A stretch of 64,000 bases of DNA from assembly GCA_013397075.1 (NCBI GenBank), contig VWZS01009934.1:3500305-3564304 (forward strand), given 5' to 3'. This document shows, one piece after another, positions 51,651 to 64,000 of the stretch. This DNA comes from Rhabdornis inornatus. Its lineage: Eukaryota > Chordata > Aves > Passeriformes > Rhabdornithidae. How positions within the stretch are numbered: the stretch's first letter is position 1; each line of letters begins with the position of its first letter. The notes under the pieces are model-generated. The model worked only from the letters and a program-made list of their open reading frames with translations, was not told the DNA's origin and made no database searches. The position numbers and the translations under genes were made by a program.

Positions 51651-54600
51651 AGAGAACTATTGTCACCAGCTGCTTCCTATGCAGTGGCAGCAGGCCCTCA
51701 TCTGCACTCTGTCTCTGTGGGGATACTCATCCTGTCTCCATGGTTCTGTCTGGGAGGAAAGAGGGGCACTCATCCTTGGCCTTCCTGACTGACCTCAGAA
51801 CAAAGAGCTCTGAGCAGAAGGAAGTGCAGATAAAACTCAGCGACATCGTCTAATACTCACTCCTAATGCACAGCTAATCCCCCCCCGCCCTGCACAGTTC
51901 TTTCAAAGCACCAGTAAACAGATAAATGCTTATACTTGGAAATATTGTTGTAAGATGAGTAAGAGAAGCACAGAGGCAGATGTAACATCTGCAGCTCAGT
52001 TTTGATCATAATTAAAATTTATATCACACTGAATTGTCAAAATTTTGTTTATTTAAGTTTAGATCTCAAGCTGAACTTTACCACTGCAATATTTTTCCTC
52101 ACATGCGTGGCAGTTGTGAAGTCTGTGAATAAGTGACAGTAGTCTCTGGGATTCTATAAAGACAATGCTATTCACTGTGGCCTAGAACAACTGTTTGGAT
52201 AGGTATGTAGCTAAATTATCCATATTTTGATTTATTAAGTTCTGAACTTGAAATCAGAGGACAAATTTAAAAGTAATTCTTACATAATTTCAAAAAAAAA
52301 GGCAAAAAAAGAGAAAGTTCACAACAGTGATACACAGCCAATGAAAACTTTGTACTCTAGTGTATTTGAGTGTGCAATACAAGATTTATTCTCCTGTGTA
52401 TACAAATCTGTTTCACACATTCAAATAAATGCAGCTGTGTTTATTCCAGAGAGCAGAGTTCCAGATGTATACATACAGAACCCCAGATATACATATGAGC
52501 ACCTTATTACATTACAATTTTCCATTACATTTTTCTAACACTTAGGATTTTATGCCACAGAGCCCTCTGGAATATGCCCCAATACTTTCAGCACTTGCCC
52601 AGACAATACAACCTGAAATCCTAAGGGCCACCCAAGTTTGAACAGCTGGTATACCACATCTATGTTTTGCCTGGAATTGAGAGGAGGCATTTAGACTGTA
52701 AGAATATAAGGTACAGGTTCAGCACTTGAATAATACCATTCTTTCAGCAGTATGATACAACTGTGAAGTCTTAGACCTTACATAACTTCAAACTATACTA
52801 AAAAAAAGAGCAACTCCAGAAGAAATTCATATTTTTGCAAACAGGCAATGTCTGCTTGCAGCCACAGTATTGAAGGTATGCCAAAAAACTGACAGTGATA
52901 CACACACAGGAAGGCACTGGACTGAAAATGCCTGCTGATTTTTAAACAAAAAAAAAATTGTTCTCTAAGTCAAATTACATTAGGATAGATTTCAGAGCCT
53001 CACAGTATTAAGCAGCAGCTCTCATTAATAAAAATGCAGAAAGTATTAAGAGCACAAAGCAAGAAGCTTGAAAACATAAACCACATCAATCACTGCATAG
53101 CCTGCTTTTTAGATACCATCACCATTACTGTACAATTTAAGACACAGGCTATAGAATCAGTATACATCTAATACAAACTGCTGTGTTCTATAAAGTGAAA
53201 ACAAGAACTCTAGACAATTTAGATTACAGTTCTATGGATTATTTCACATAACTGTTTGCTTAGCACATTATATTCCCAATATGAAGCACACAATGGCAAT
53301 ATGCTTAGTAAATAGTGTCATGGAGCACAACCTGAAAATCAAAGCCAGAAAAGAGTGTAAAATAAACAGAAATACAGGAAGATTCTCCACTAATGTGCAA
53401 AACGGGTTGCTTATATTACAAGAAGATTATTTTTTGAACCAATTAGCAAAGGACCGAAGCAGGAAAAAAAAGTGAAAATACGGTTATCAAAGGCAAAAAT
53501 TTAAGATCAATTTAGACATTTTGGGTTTTTCGTCCATCAATTCACTGGGAAGATTTCAAACAACTAGATACTAGAGATATTAATTTTTCTGAAACCACTG
53601 GTGAAAGCTCTGTGCAAATCACAGTGACACCCTGTAAATAAGTATTTTTCAAAGAATAAAAACGTAAGTGCATTTCACAGTTGTTTTCTGATTCAGTTCA
53701 TAATTAAGAAAGCCTGTTCTCTGTAAATGATCACATGCAGTATTGAAATTAATTTTTAAAATAAATCAATTTGTCAAATAAAAACCATCTATCTTTATTG
53801 ACTAATAGCACAGAGACAAGCTGGAAATACTTATAATATCATTAAGGGATGTGATCCTTGAAAGAAGGATTTTGCTTTCCATACAATGACTCTGTCATAT
53901 TTTAACACTTTCATAGCGCAGGCAGTCTAGAAGAACAGTATCAAGAACCTTCCATGACATTTCCCTTCTGGCCTGAGAACTTCTATATAAGGAATGTACA
54001 CAAAGGGTGCATTTTAGGAGGTTACTGGCACCTGAAGGTGGCCCCTGAGGTACAGACGTAGCATTGCTACCATGAGAGCTTATAGTTAACAGTTTAAAAA
54101 TGAGGTGTGGAGGGAGAGAGTCCAGCATTGAACCTTTTCCGGTGCATACACTGAGGCACTGTACTGCATATGTATCCAGCAGAACCCTCATTCAGCTTGT
54201 AAAGTCTAATCCCATACCAGGCATACTTCATGGAAACTGTTTAAAAATAAGTTTTCCCAGTGAATAGCAGGTGGGACTACCCTACAAAATCTTTTTTGGC
54301 TTGGGGCACAAATCTGCTGAAATGCTTCACCCTAAAGAGTGATAAAAGAAGAATTGCTTGAAACTTTGGTCTAGTCTGGCTGGTGTCTGGACAGAGCCTG
54401 ATAACTCTTTATGAAGGAATCTGCCATACTGTGTGTGTTTACATTGCATAGGTGATGAACAGCTGAAACAGCCATTTTCTGTTCTAGGTGGTCTCACAAG
54501 TTTGAGCATTTTTTCATCCAGAGACAGACTGAAGGGAATTCACTGTACACACTGAGCTGTAACGCAATTTGCAAGTACCTAAAAAATGAAAATACCTTAT

Positions 54601-56377
54601 GCTTGCTGAACTGAAACTCTAGATCCTTTATTAGCAGACGACTGGATTGCTGACAAGAGTTCAAAGAGTGGGAGATAATGAAGTCAGGCATAAGCAACCT
54701 GCACACCCTGGAGGAGTCAGTAAAGCAAAGTGAGAGGGAATTTGGCAATTAGATTGTGTCAGAAAGCACTACAGTACAATGCAAACAAACAAAAAGATTA
54801 CTGACAGGGCAGCAATGAGAGTATTTGAAACAGTCTAAATTTATACTAATTCACCTATGAATTTCTCCCTCACATAGACTCAAAATACAAACTCTGATTT
54901 AGCATTTCTACAAGATGAATTAAAAGGAGATGAATGTTCAGAACTGAAATTGTGTTAATTAAACATCATCTATATTATGTGCTGGTTTTGACCAGGGTAA
55001 ACTTAATTTTCTCTACAACAACAAGCACACGGAATAAGACGAGGGACTTAGAAAATGTAATAAATACTAAAATACTTTTCCTAATGCTTGAGACATGACA
55101 CAATATTATATTTTGATCCAAAATCCAGGTCTCTACTTACTGAGTGGGACAAATAAAATAATGATACATCCTACAGAAAATATAAATACTGAATATAAAG
55201 GACGTTGGTGTTGGGTGCTATACTACAAGAGCCAACGTAGCGGCACAGGATACTGTTTTCTCTGGATTTCACCTGTAAGCCACTGGAAAAGAGAAACTCT
55301 TCCAAAGGCTAACTTAAAGCATCCAGATTGGGCTTCTCTCCTTAGACAGCCTTTGGGCTGACTCTATAGTGGATTCAGTTTTGTGAGAATAGGAAGCTTG
55401 TGTGAGCTTTCCCTTCTTCCTATTTATAAACATCATTTCCTAGATCCCATTGAATCTAGATTTTTAGATTGAATTCTAGCAGTTCACTGTTTCACAAACC
55501 ATGTCATCTGTGCCCCCAAATCCATATCAAGTACATTTTAATGCCCTATTCTGACAGAACTGAAAGTGATCATTTTCATGAATAGAACTAGGAATGCTAA
55601 TACTCCAACAAATACAAAGAAAATCTTTCTGCTTGTCACCTATACTGTCCCCTTCCACAAAGGATAACTGATCTTTTGCACTCAGCCATCTGTGCACAAA
55701 ACAATTAGTGGAAGCACGGAAGCCAGAAAACATCAGTGATTTCATAAGGCTGTGCTTACTCTTTCAGCATTTCTCTACAGTATCCTGCCCAGTGCCTGCA
55801 ATGTCTGTTTAAATGCAGACAAAAACTACACCAGCAAACATACAAGTTCAGACATGAAATATCCTTGACCTATGACACCCTGAAAGGTCATAATAATCCA
55901 CAACAAACACCAGAGAAGTGGAGGGTCCTGGGTTGCAAGGTACTACAATATTAGCAGTAAAGGCAAGTGTGTGTTACTATGACAAGAGGAATTCAAATTC
56001 CACTGTTACATCTAATCTGCAAAATAACAAACTGAATATCACAGTGCGATTCTGTGTTAAATGTTAGTCTCTCAAGCATTTCTTATTTTCAACCATCATA
56101 TAGTTACTCTCCACTGAGATATACAAAAATATGAAAAGGCTTCCAAACTAGGAAATACTCTCAGAAATAGATATGTGAAACTAATGTGGGTATCATCTCT
56201 TTCAGAGAAGTAAATTGACATTTGCTCTATGTCATTAAGTAATTCTTTATTGATCAGATAAAATGATGCTTTTCAAAAAGAACGAATGTATCCATATACC
56301 TCACCAACTCTATATGAACTATATACATGCAGTAGACTGTGCTGCTGCTACACACTATTTATTCCTTTAACACAGGA
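51651..56377. other. No gene recognised
   Basis: Unique AT-rich sequence, with a C-run at 51879-51886. Open frames are at most 98 codons. The one at 53895-54191 (minus) has no recognisable domain and no support. Confidence 0.6.
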
Positions 56378-56635
56378 CCATAGAATGCTGAGGTTGGATG
56401 GGACCCCTGGAGGTCATCTTGTCCAACGCTCTTGCTCAAGCAGGACCACCCATAGCTGGTGGCCCACGGTCATGTCCAGATGGCTTTTTAATATCACCAA
56501 GATTAGAGTCTGAAAGACTCCACAACCTCCCTGGCAACCTGTGCCAGTGCTCAGTCACCCTCACATTAAAAAAAGTGTTTGTTGAGGTTCCTGTGCTTCG
56601 CCATGTGTTTATTGCCTCTGGTCCTTCAGATGAAG
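56378..56635 (-). mobile_element. CR1 LINE 3' fragment
   Basis: 'accatagaatgctgaggttggatgggacccctggaggtcatcttgtccaacg...' is the reverse complement of the CR1 3' UTR. It continues through the regions matching the tail of ORF2 ('cctgtgccagtgctcagtcaccctcac', about 56538-56564) to 'attgcctctggtcctt' (about 56610-56627). 5'-truncated. Similarity to the sense consensus is good at the left (3') end and fades at the right. Confidence 0.88.
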
Positions 56636-59281
56636 GCCTTGCTCTGGCACAAATGCTTTATTTCTACTACCAAAGTTTATCACTCATTTTATCTCCTATT
56701 TAATTTGTATGACAAAAATAGTTATTCTAATATATTTGTACTACCTGTTAGCATCATCAGACTGTTATTATCAATACACAGAGCGAACTATCACTTCACT
56801 GTATGAAATGTAAAATCTCCTCCGCTGGTCATCAAGGTTTTCTTTGGTCCACAAGCCTGTACTATCCTATATCACAATGGCATTTAACTTTCATTGATTA
56901 ATAAATAGTACTTTTAAAGAAAGTATCTCTACTCAAGCAGCTAACAAGATTATGCCTATTTCTTCCCCAATTTTAAGGTAAAATGCCTACTGTAAGTTAT
57001 ATGTTCTTCCATATAAACTTGCATGCAAATAGGTGCTGTGAATTAGGTAATGAAGTAGGCCCTGGCATACATTTTTGTTGTTTCCAGCAAACGTCTATGG
57101 CAGGCAGCACTTTTAAGGCGACTTTTTACTTGAGGTACAAGTTTGGCTGGCATCCAGGCTACAGACTTCCATGAAAAAGGCAAAGAAAAAAATACAACCA
57201 GCAAAGGGCAAAGTCAGAGGGTTCTAGATGAACAACTTCTAGCTGAAGAGATCCACTCCCATGAATCCCTGTGGGCACTTGGTGCCAACCGGACCACACT
57301 AAAGGAAGTCTCTTGAGGTTCTTGAGTTTAGATGGGAGGTTATGTGTGACATGAGAGAGGAGGGGGCCAGCTGTGCAAGCACCCTGGCACTGCAGAATTG
57401 AAACAAACGCTGCAGAGTTTTTCCAGTTGCTAAACTGATTTAAACAAGTTTGGTATGTGTTAGTGCTTGTTCACAACACTACTCGAGGGGAATTTGAATG
57501 TTTATAATGTCATGCTTGGCTAAAGACATCTCCTCATTGCCTGATTGCCATTAACCTCAGCACTTCTACAGCACTTTGAGTCAAGAAACCTCCACTGCAA
57601 CTGATGGCAGATGGACTAAGTCCCATACAAATGTGAGGAAAAAGAGAGGGAGACATCTCTCTCTTTAAATGTCCAAGAATATGTACCTCAAGGAAGGGTG
57701 GCAGTAGAAGGAAAAACAGTTTAGGGCTAAGAAAGCATAAAAAGCTAAAGCCTCACAGACAATTACATCATGAACTATACACGGTGACTTTGATGAGCAA
57801 CAAGTGAGGGTAGAAAAATAAAGAAGATACTGAAAATACCTCCATTTTCATCACTTATTTAAGAAAAAAAGGCAATGTAATACCAAGGAAACAGTTGGGC
57901 AAATATTAAGGAGACCCAAAGGAACAATGAGAATGCATTATTTTTTTTTAAAAAGCGTGGTTGAATGGGGACAAATTAAGTGAAAAATCAGTCTCTTCCC
58001 TTCAGATGAGAAAAATTAGGTCAGATAAAACTTCAGAAAATGTGCTTGAGGAGGCTGATAAATTGGAAATCAAATTCTTGAAAGTCTTACTTAAAAATAC
58101 TCAAAATTAAACAAACTTAAAGATCTTGGGACTCATTTTCCGTACACTGTGAGCACAGGCATAGAGGGGCTGGCATCATACACACAATCATCAAAACAAT
58201 TCCTGTCCTACCTGTCTAGCTAACAAAGAGAACAGTTAAGGGAACTTAGAATGATAATGAAAGTGCTCACAAAAACGAATGGAGCATAGGTTAAAACGTG
58301 GAGTAGTGCAAACTAAATGGTAAAGACAACAATATCAAAATTAAGCAGTAATTCTGACACACGTTTTGATGCATCATAACCAAAATAAGTTTGCAACATC
58401 TAAAATAAGAGCAAGGTCATGTCTAAAGTACAAAAACAGGGATTTAGAGATGTCCTTATTTGTTTCGGGTATTTTTTGATTGGCTTTTTTGGGTTGGGTT
58501 GGGTTTTTTGTGAAGTGACTTTTACTACCAGAATTTAAGAAAGAAATATCATATGCGAATGAATACTACATTCACATAGAGCTACAAAGAACAGGAATCC
58601 ATCAATTCAAAGCAGTCTTAGAATGTACTTCAATATCGCATTTTGGGATATCACATACTGTTTTGTAACAAAAAAAGTTGAATATTGAAGCGATTTGCCA
58701 ATAAAAAGTTAGAGGGTGAGCCATTTTGGAAATGAAGAATTAAAGTTTCCAGCAAGATATGTTTTTTCAAAATTCTCTCATACCAACTGTAATTAGTTAA
58801 TCACTTTTTATGAAAATTATTAGAAAACACTGGGGAGCCTTTTGTTTTTGTTTTTTGAATCTATCATCTACCTTTCCTGTGCACCTGAACCACTAGTATA
58901 CAGACATCTAGTCTTGATTAATGACATATTCACTACGGAAACCCATTATTAAGCCTTGGATGCACTCCACTGCCTGAGAGACATCTCTAAACCCTCATTA
59001 ATGAGGCAGTGCATGTTAGAGAGTGTAGTACATTGAATCTCTACATTTCAGTAGCAGTAGACAACTTTCCTGGAAAAAAGAAAGTATCAGGAAATCAGCA
59101 AGAAATTTATAATCTTCACAGAATTTTACCCTGGGATAGAAAAGTGAAAATACTAGTCTTTAGAATCAGTCAAGGTTAGAAATAACACTAAAAGTGCTGA
59201 GGCCCAAAATGGCCCTATATGCCATTTCTCAAGTAAATAGCAAAGGAAACATTTATAGTTTGTAGAGATGTGCAAAACAAG
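56636..59281. other. No gene recognised
   Basis: Unique AT-rich sequence. It includes three GGGTT units at 58491-58505, resembling a very short telomere-like run. No repeat family seen. Confidence 0.6.
58491..58505. repeat. Short (GGGTT)3 tandem run
   Basis: Three GGGTT units flanked by T-runs. Too short to call an interstitial telomeric repeat, since the vertebrate unit is TTAGGG. Confidence 0.7.
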
Positions 59282-59785
59282 TGTCCTGGGTCTTGCTGAG
59301 ATGGAGTTAATTTTCTTCAAAGTCACTAATATGGTGCTGTGTTTGAATTTGTGATCAAAACCAGTGTTTTGGCTTTTTCTGAACACTGTCAAGGCTTTCT
59401 CTGTTTCTCACGCTGCCACACCTGCAAGTAGGCTGGGGATGCCCAAGAGGCTGGGAGGGGACACAGCGAGGACAGCTGACCACAAGTGATGACATCATGC
59501 TCAGCAATAAAATGGAGAGGAGTAGAATTTTGGTAGGTGAGCCATACTTAATTGGATAACAGCCTAAACACAGGAGTTGATGCATGATTACATTTGTATT
59601 GCTTGTTTTCTTTCCTTTCTCTTCTCTTCCACTTCTCCTTTACTTACTTAACAATTTTTATCCTGGCCCATGAGTTTTCTTGCTTTTGTTCTTCCTTTCC
59701 TCTTCCCTCACCCTACTGCAGGGGTGGGGGGAGTGAGCAAGTGGCTGTATGGTGCTTAGCTGCCTGTCAAGGTTAACCCACAACA
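59282..59785 (+). mobile_element. Solo LTR of an avian endogenous retrovirus
   Basis: About 500 bases starting 'tgtcctgggtcttgctgagatgg' and ending '...ggttaacccacaaca'. It has the TG...CA ends of an LTR and follows the order I remember for a widespread avian LTR: a 'gagttaattttcttc' start, then 'tatggtgctgtgttt', 'ggctggg...gcccaagaggctgggagggg', 'gacagctgacc', 'atgacatcatgctcag', and a final 'ggggagtgagcaagtggctg'. The position where the promoter TATA box is expected now reads 'caataaaatgg' (59505-59515). I expect an ERVL-type (class III) origin but cannot confirm it. No internal retroviral sequence lies on either side, so this is a solo LTR left by recombination. Flanks are 'acaag' before 59282 and 'acact' after 59785, a poor target-site match. 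Ending the LTR at 59782 would give 'acaac' (4 of 5). Confidence 0.75.
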
Positions 59786-62700
59786 ACACTGTATTTTTGC
59801 AATGGGGAAGAGTCTTTTTTAAAAGTCATTTTGTAGCATGAGTGAACCTGGTTTGCTGCCAGAATGATTTGACATTTAAAAGAGTTTATACCAAAAAGTG
59901 CCCATGCGCCATGTCTCGGATGACAAGACCTGGCTGACTGCCCATTCACATCTGTTCCCAATATGCACCCCCAGAAAGTAATGAAAATCCTATAACCACA
60001 GCCTCAATATTTATTTATTTTTCACAGCAAACAACAAGCTTTTTCATGAACTGAGCCATGACTTTAGATCAAATGTGTTCAGATCTAATGTGTTCCTGTT
60101 GAAGAAGAACAAGGATAACCCTTGACAGACGAACTCATATAAGGATTTGTAAACCTTAGTAAAGATGGAGGCAGAAAGAACAGATAAAAGGAAAAGAAAA
60201 TATAAACAAGTATTAAGACAGTTTGCATTTTGACTTTCACCTCCAGCTGTATATTTAGTTTCAGAGTGACTAGGAAGCATAAACAAAGTGTCCAGACATA
60301 ATGAGTTCTTAGTTATGAAACTTGATTCATGAAAAAAAGTAGAAAGCAATCATAGCCATCTCCACCTCAAGGATAGAAGATTCCTGAAGACAGGATAAAA
60401 AAAAACAAGCATGAAATTTGGACCCAAGTTAAACCTGTTCTGAATTATATCTTTTCTTCATGCTGAGTATCGACATCTTCCATCTATGCTCTTTCCAAAA
60501 GGACTGACTCTTGCAACTGATAAGTACTTCCCACTTCAGTTTAAATCTGTTACTTATTCGATGTCTAATTTTAGACACGTGTGGTTTGCAAACATAAGCC
60601 TTGGACCATATTAGAAATAGCATCAGAATTTCTCAGTTCTGCTTTGAATTTTCAATGGAAACAACAGAATGCTTTTCAGTTTTTAAGCCTCAGACTCTTA
60701 AAAACACTCTTTTCTGTCCTGAGGTATATGGAAGGCAAGGATGCTTGTTTGCAGTGCATTGCTCATCTTCTCCATTTTCCCTCTCCTATTTATCACCCTA
60801 CTTAAAGACACAAGTTCCAGTTCCTACTTTGTTCTCTGGAGAACTGAGTTGTGATAAGTCACCATCCTGCCTTGCTACAGAGTAGCAATAGCTATAAGCT
60901 TTTAATTACAGAACTGAGGATCAGCCCAAACCTTTCATCCACACAAGGTGTGTTTTCTATAAAAATGTATCCTCTCTAACAAAGAAAGACATATATTTTA
61001 GAGCAATTAAAAGCAAATTTCTAAGTAAATTAACAAGCCTATAGACAAGGACACACCACAGGTGACAAGTGTGAGTCACCTCTCTTAAATGCACTGGGAA
61101 CATGTCTCGCTCTTAGTTAATGAGACTGGTATTAGATCCTACAGGTTCCCACCTTCACCTCTCTCTTAAGAAGCTGCAAGTGATTGCTCTGGGATGTAGT
61201 TATTACAAGAGTTACACAGAATTTTTGTTATACTCAACCTAGTTGATTAAAAGCAATATCACACACAAAATCAGGGTTACAAAGACATATAATTTCACCA
61301 GGAGATCTAGAGACTTTCTGCTGGGCAAAAGTCTAAAATCTTTCAAACTCCTGAAGAAAGGGATTAATTTGGTTTAAGATCACATCTATCCTAAAGCAGG
61401 AATTCAGTGATACAACCCTTAACTAGAACAGTGGAAAACTACTTCTACCTAAAAGAAAAGAAAAAGAAGGAAACCAAAAGCATCACCAAACCCCTACCTG
61501 ATGTCCCAAAAGCACCAACACTGTGCTAAGTTCATCACTTGTTCTTTAAAATTATATTAAATTTTATTGAGCAGCTGATGTTCTCCATATATTCATGTAA
61601 TATTTATACAGAGATAAAGATACAAAGATATAGATGTTTGGTGATAAAGTACTCATTTATGAGTAGAGTTTATTCTTACTGATTTATTCTAAATCCAGGA
61701 CTAAGCAAAACACTTCAGGCATGTTCTGCTTTTTAACCTATAAAATAAGAAATTCTTCTGAGAATTCTCTTTGTTTCAATGCTAATTTATGGGTTTTTTT
61801 AGTTGGGAATTATTGGAAAACAGTCTCTAAGTCATCTTAGTTTGTTCTATCAGTTGTCCAGGTCCCCTAAATAGTCAAGAAAATGCTTCAATTTTCCATC
61901 ACGTGTCATTAATGAAAAGAGTTTTGTTTTGAAGAATGACATTACTCGTCTTGGTGTATCAAGTGGTTTTCTCTGACATGGATATATTTGCATTCTGACT
62001 AAAAACTTTCATTCTCTCTAGTTTTCAATTTTGGATTTTTCTATAATAATATCATGCCTCTTTAAAGTATACACATTTTTCTATTTGCAATTTCAGGAAT
62101 ATTTTCTAAGTAAAGCCTCATCTCTAAGTTCTGACAGTTGCACACTAGAAAAATAAGGCAGAGCCATGGAACAAGGTGTGCATTGTGGATTGTACTGAAG
62201 CATTACCTATGACCATGGCTCATCTGGCTGCTGGGTTAACAGGTCACTGGCATGGAGCCACCAGATTTCAGAGAACAGCCTCCCTCATGGTATTTTGATA
62301 TTTCCCTTTCTGGATTTGTCCCAACAGGGAAGTGCTGGAGCATATGAAAACTGGGAGTGGAGCTGGGAAGCTAACCAAATTATTTGAAACCTCAAATGTT
62401 TAGGTTAGATGCTTATGTGGTCTTAACCAAGTCACCCATCCCTAAATATTACTGCATCAGGAATGATGATTTAAAATTACAGGAATGATACAACAGTGCC
62501 AGCCACTGTTAAGTGCATTTCACATTTCTTGCAATCAGTTCTGCACCAATGAGCACACTATGTGAGTGCTTTGGGCATAGTTATAGGAAGAGGATTTTGT
62601 CTTTTCCTAACTGTTTCCGAGCTTGGCATTGGAGATTGCCTAGATATGCTATCCATTTACTGTCCCTGCTCCAGAGCTGCTGGAGGAGCAAGTTAAATCT

Positions 62701-63159
62701 GCTAAATAGTCACATATCAATGTTGGGGGAAAGAAAACAACAACAGAACAAAAAAAAAAAAAATAAAGCCCAAAAAACCAGCCTTATATTCCTGCAGAGA
62801 ACATGGTGTTATCCCATGTGTGGTTCAGTCCTCACTTCAGACAAAAGGAAACAAATAGTTCTGTGCAAGATCCTGGATTTGGGTCTACAGGATCCATGGC
62901 TATAAAAAGGCAGTAACCATTCCTCTACAGAGGGGAAGGGAAGACCTTGCAGTGCTTGAAAGGGTCATTGCAAAGCATATTTACTGTAGAGGCTTTACGG
63001 CTATAACTACATCCTTTAGTTTTAATCACGATGCTGAACAAAACAACAGCACCAAACGACTCAAGGTTCTGTTAGCTGAAAGAGAACAAACTGGGGTTTT
63101 CTTCCATTTTACTTCCAGTTCACAGTGATGGCCTCTTCATTCACCAGTTTATTGTCCTT
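59786..63159. other. No gene recognised
   Basis: Unique AT-rich sequence with an A14 tract at 62750-62763. Open frames are at most 130 codons. The longest (62513-62905, plus) starts at a non-ATG codon, has a lysine/asparagine-rich middle coded by the A-tract, and looks random. Confidence 0.6.
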
Positions 63160-63440
63160 TTTTCTGTGGTGGGCACAGGTGGCCAGGCACCGGGCCTGCA
63201 GGGGCAGCCTCTGTGAGGGGAGCCAGGGCTGCCCCACTGCCGACAGCCCTTCCAGTTGGCTCCAATGGACACACTGCAGGACACGGCCACATGGAAACAC
63301 AGCTAAACAAAGGGCAAAACACTGCCTGGGAGAGATCAGTGGGGGGGAGGAAGGTGTTAGAAACAGCCCCACGGACACCGATGGTGGATGAGGAGGAGGG
63401 GGAGGAGAGCAGAGACTGAGCCAGGAGAGACAAAGCTCCC
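63160..63440 (+). repeat. GC-rich avian interspersed-repeat-like segment
   Basis: A sharp GC-rich island in AT-rich surroundings. The run from 'acagctaaacaaagggcaaaacactgcctgggagagatcagtggggggg' to 'acagccccacggacaccgatggtgg...gaggaggagg' matches, from memory, a common avian repeat unit (possibly the 5' portion of an LTR or retroelement). I cannot name the family. CpG sites are few, so this is not a typical CpG-island promoter. Several overlapping open frames here (up to about 120 codons) reflect GC-richness, not coding. Confidence 0.4.
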
Positions 63441-64000
63441 TCCCTCTTTTCCATTTAGCTCGCTCCTCCATTCACTGGTTTCTCCCCACAGCTCTCTGAA
63501 AAGGCCAGTGGATACTTTACACACCACACCTTGCACGTGCACATCTAAGGGCGAAATTAGAAAACGGGAAAGGAGGAAAAGAGCTGAAAATCCTCGAGCG
63601 TCAGCTGTGGGTGAGGGCTCTGGGCTGGGGAGAGGGAGGCCCTGGAAGGACTCAGCAGGGCACAGCCACCATGGCTGCCACTGCCACTGGGCCTGCACGG
63701 CCCAGCTGCATGCCCAGAAGGGGCCCAGGAGGGTTTAAATATATAATCCCTCTCGCTGTATTTTACCATGGACATTTTAAACTGCATTAAGAGGCATATA
63801 CTGATGTTTTGAATCATTACGCTATCAGACTTTGTTTGATGGGCCACTGAGGGCAGACCAGAAAGCATTCAATAATGTCTCACTATTTAAGTGCATGTTG
63901 ATGATGTAGAACAAACAAACATATGTTTTATCAATAGAGCATGAAGTATGGCCATGAACTGTGCAAACCAAATCCAAAATGACAAAGCTCAAGCTAATCT
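63441..64000. other. No gene recognised; possible conserved non-coding element
   Basis: After a mixed, purine-rich stretch (to about 63735), the block at about 63745-63900 is AT-rich and low in homopolymers and stands out from the GC-rich sequence before it. It looks like the kind of sequence that is often conserved in vertebrates, but that is only an impression. Confidence 0.4.

Noticed and set aside
58491..58505. Interstitial telomere-like repeat
   Set aside because: The unit is GGGTT, not TTAGGG, and there are only three copies.
62513..62905. 130-codon plus-strand open frame
   Set aside because: Non-ATG opening, the middle is the translation of a poly-A tract, and no domain is recognised.
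63388..63738. Arginine-rich open frame of about 116 codons in the GC-rich island
   Set aside because: GC-rich DNA has few stops, so several overlapping frames are open on both strands; the underlying DNA looks like a repeat.

Overview
The window is AT-rich vertebrate nuclear DNA, most likely from a bird. The evidence is the repeat content: at least nine fragments of CR1 LINE retrotransposons, several ending in the 8-base 'attctatg/attctgta' tail family typical of avian CR1, plus one solo LTR that resembles a widespread avian endogenous retrovirus LTR. There is no Alu, L1 or tRNA-SINE-like sequence. One unresolved base (n) lies at 23566. All subfamily-level statements rest on memory of avian repeats, not on a database search.

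I find no intact protein-coding gene in 64 kb. Outside the CR1 copies, the open frames on both strands are short, rich in Ser/Leu/Cys/His/Phe and about as long as chance predicts at this base composition. The window is therefore either an intergenic 'desert' or the inside of a very large intron. The one non-CR1 region that reads like real protein is on the minus strand at about 3490-4091. It is split over three frames, so if real it is a pseudogene or decayed exon of a protein I do not recognise.

Layout: 1-1424, unassigned. 1425-3340, the longest CR1 copy (+), with a frameshifted reverse transcriptase whose motif A catalytic Asp is replaced by Asn. 3490-4091, possible pseudogene (-). 7205-7592 and 15168-15640, CR1 3' fragments (-). 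13352-13410, a possible CR1 tail (-). 15641-36588, mostly unique sequence with an ATT-rich microsatellite, a strong 16-bp inverted repeat (28958-29008) and a diverged pair of about 70-bp repeats (30531 and 32571). 36589-40122, a CR1-rich cluster: a short (-) piece, a tail-to-tail (+)/(-) pair, and an internally deleted (+) copy. 40123-48849, unique. 48850-49422, another internally deleted CR1 (+). 49423-56377, unique. 56378-56635, CR1 (-). 59282-59785, solo LTR (+). 63160-63440, a GC-rich segment that looks like another avian interspersed repeat. The last about 250 bases are AT-rich and may include a conserved non-coding element.

No coherent novel gene system is visible. The points most worth checking are the broken protein-like minus frame beside the first CR1, the CR1 tail-to-tail arrangement, the two internally deleted CR1 copies, the diverged 70-bp repeat pair, the perfect 16-bp inverted repeat, and a few splice-site-like signals that could mark exons of an unrecognised transcript.
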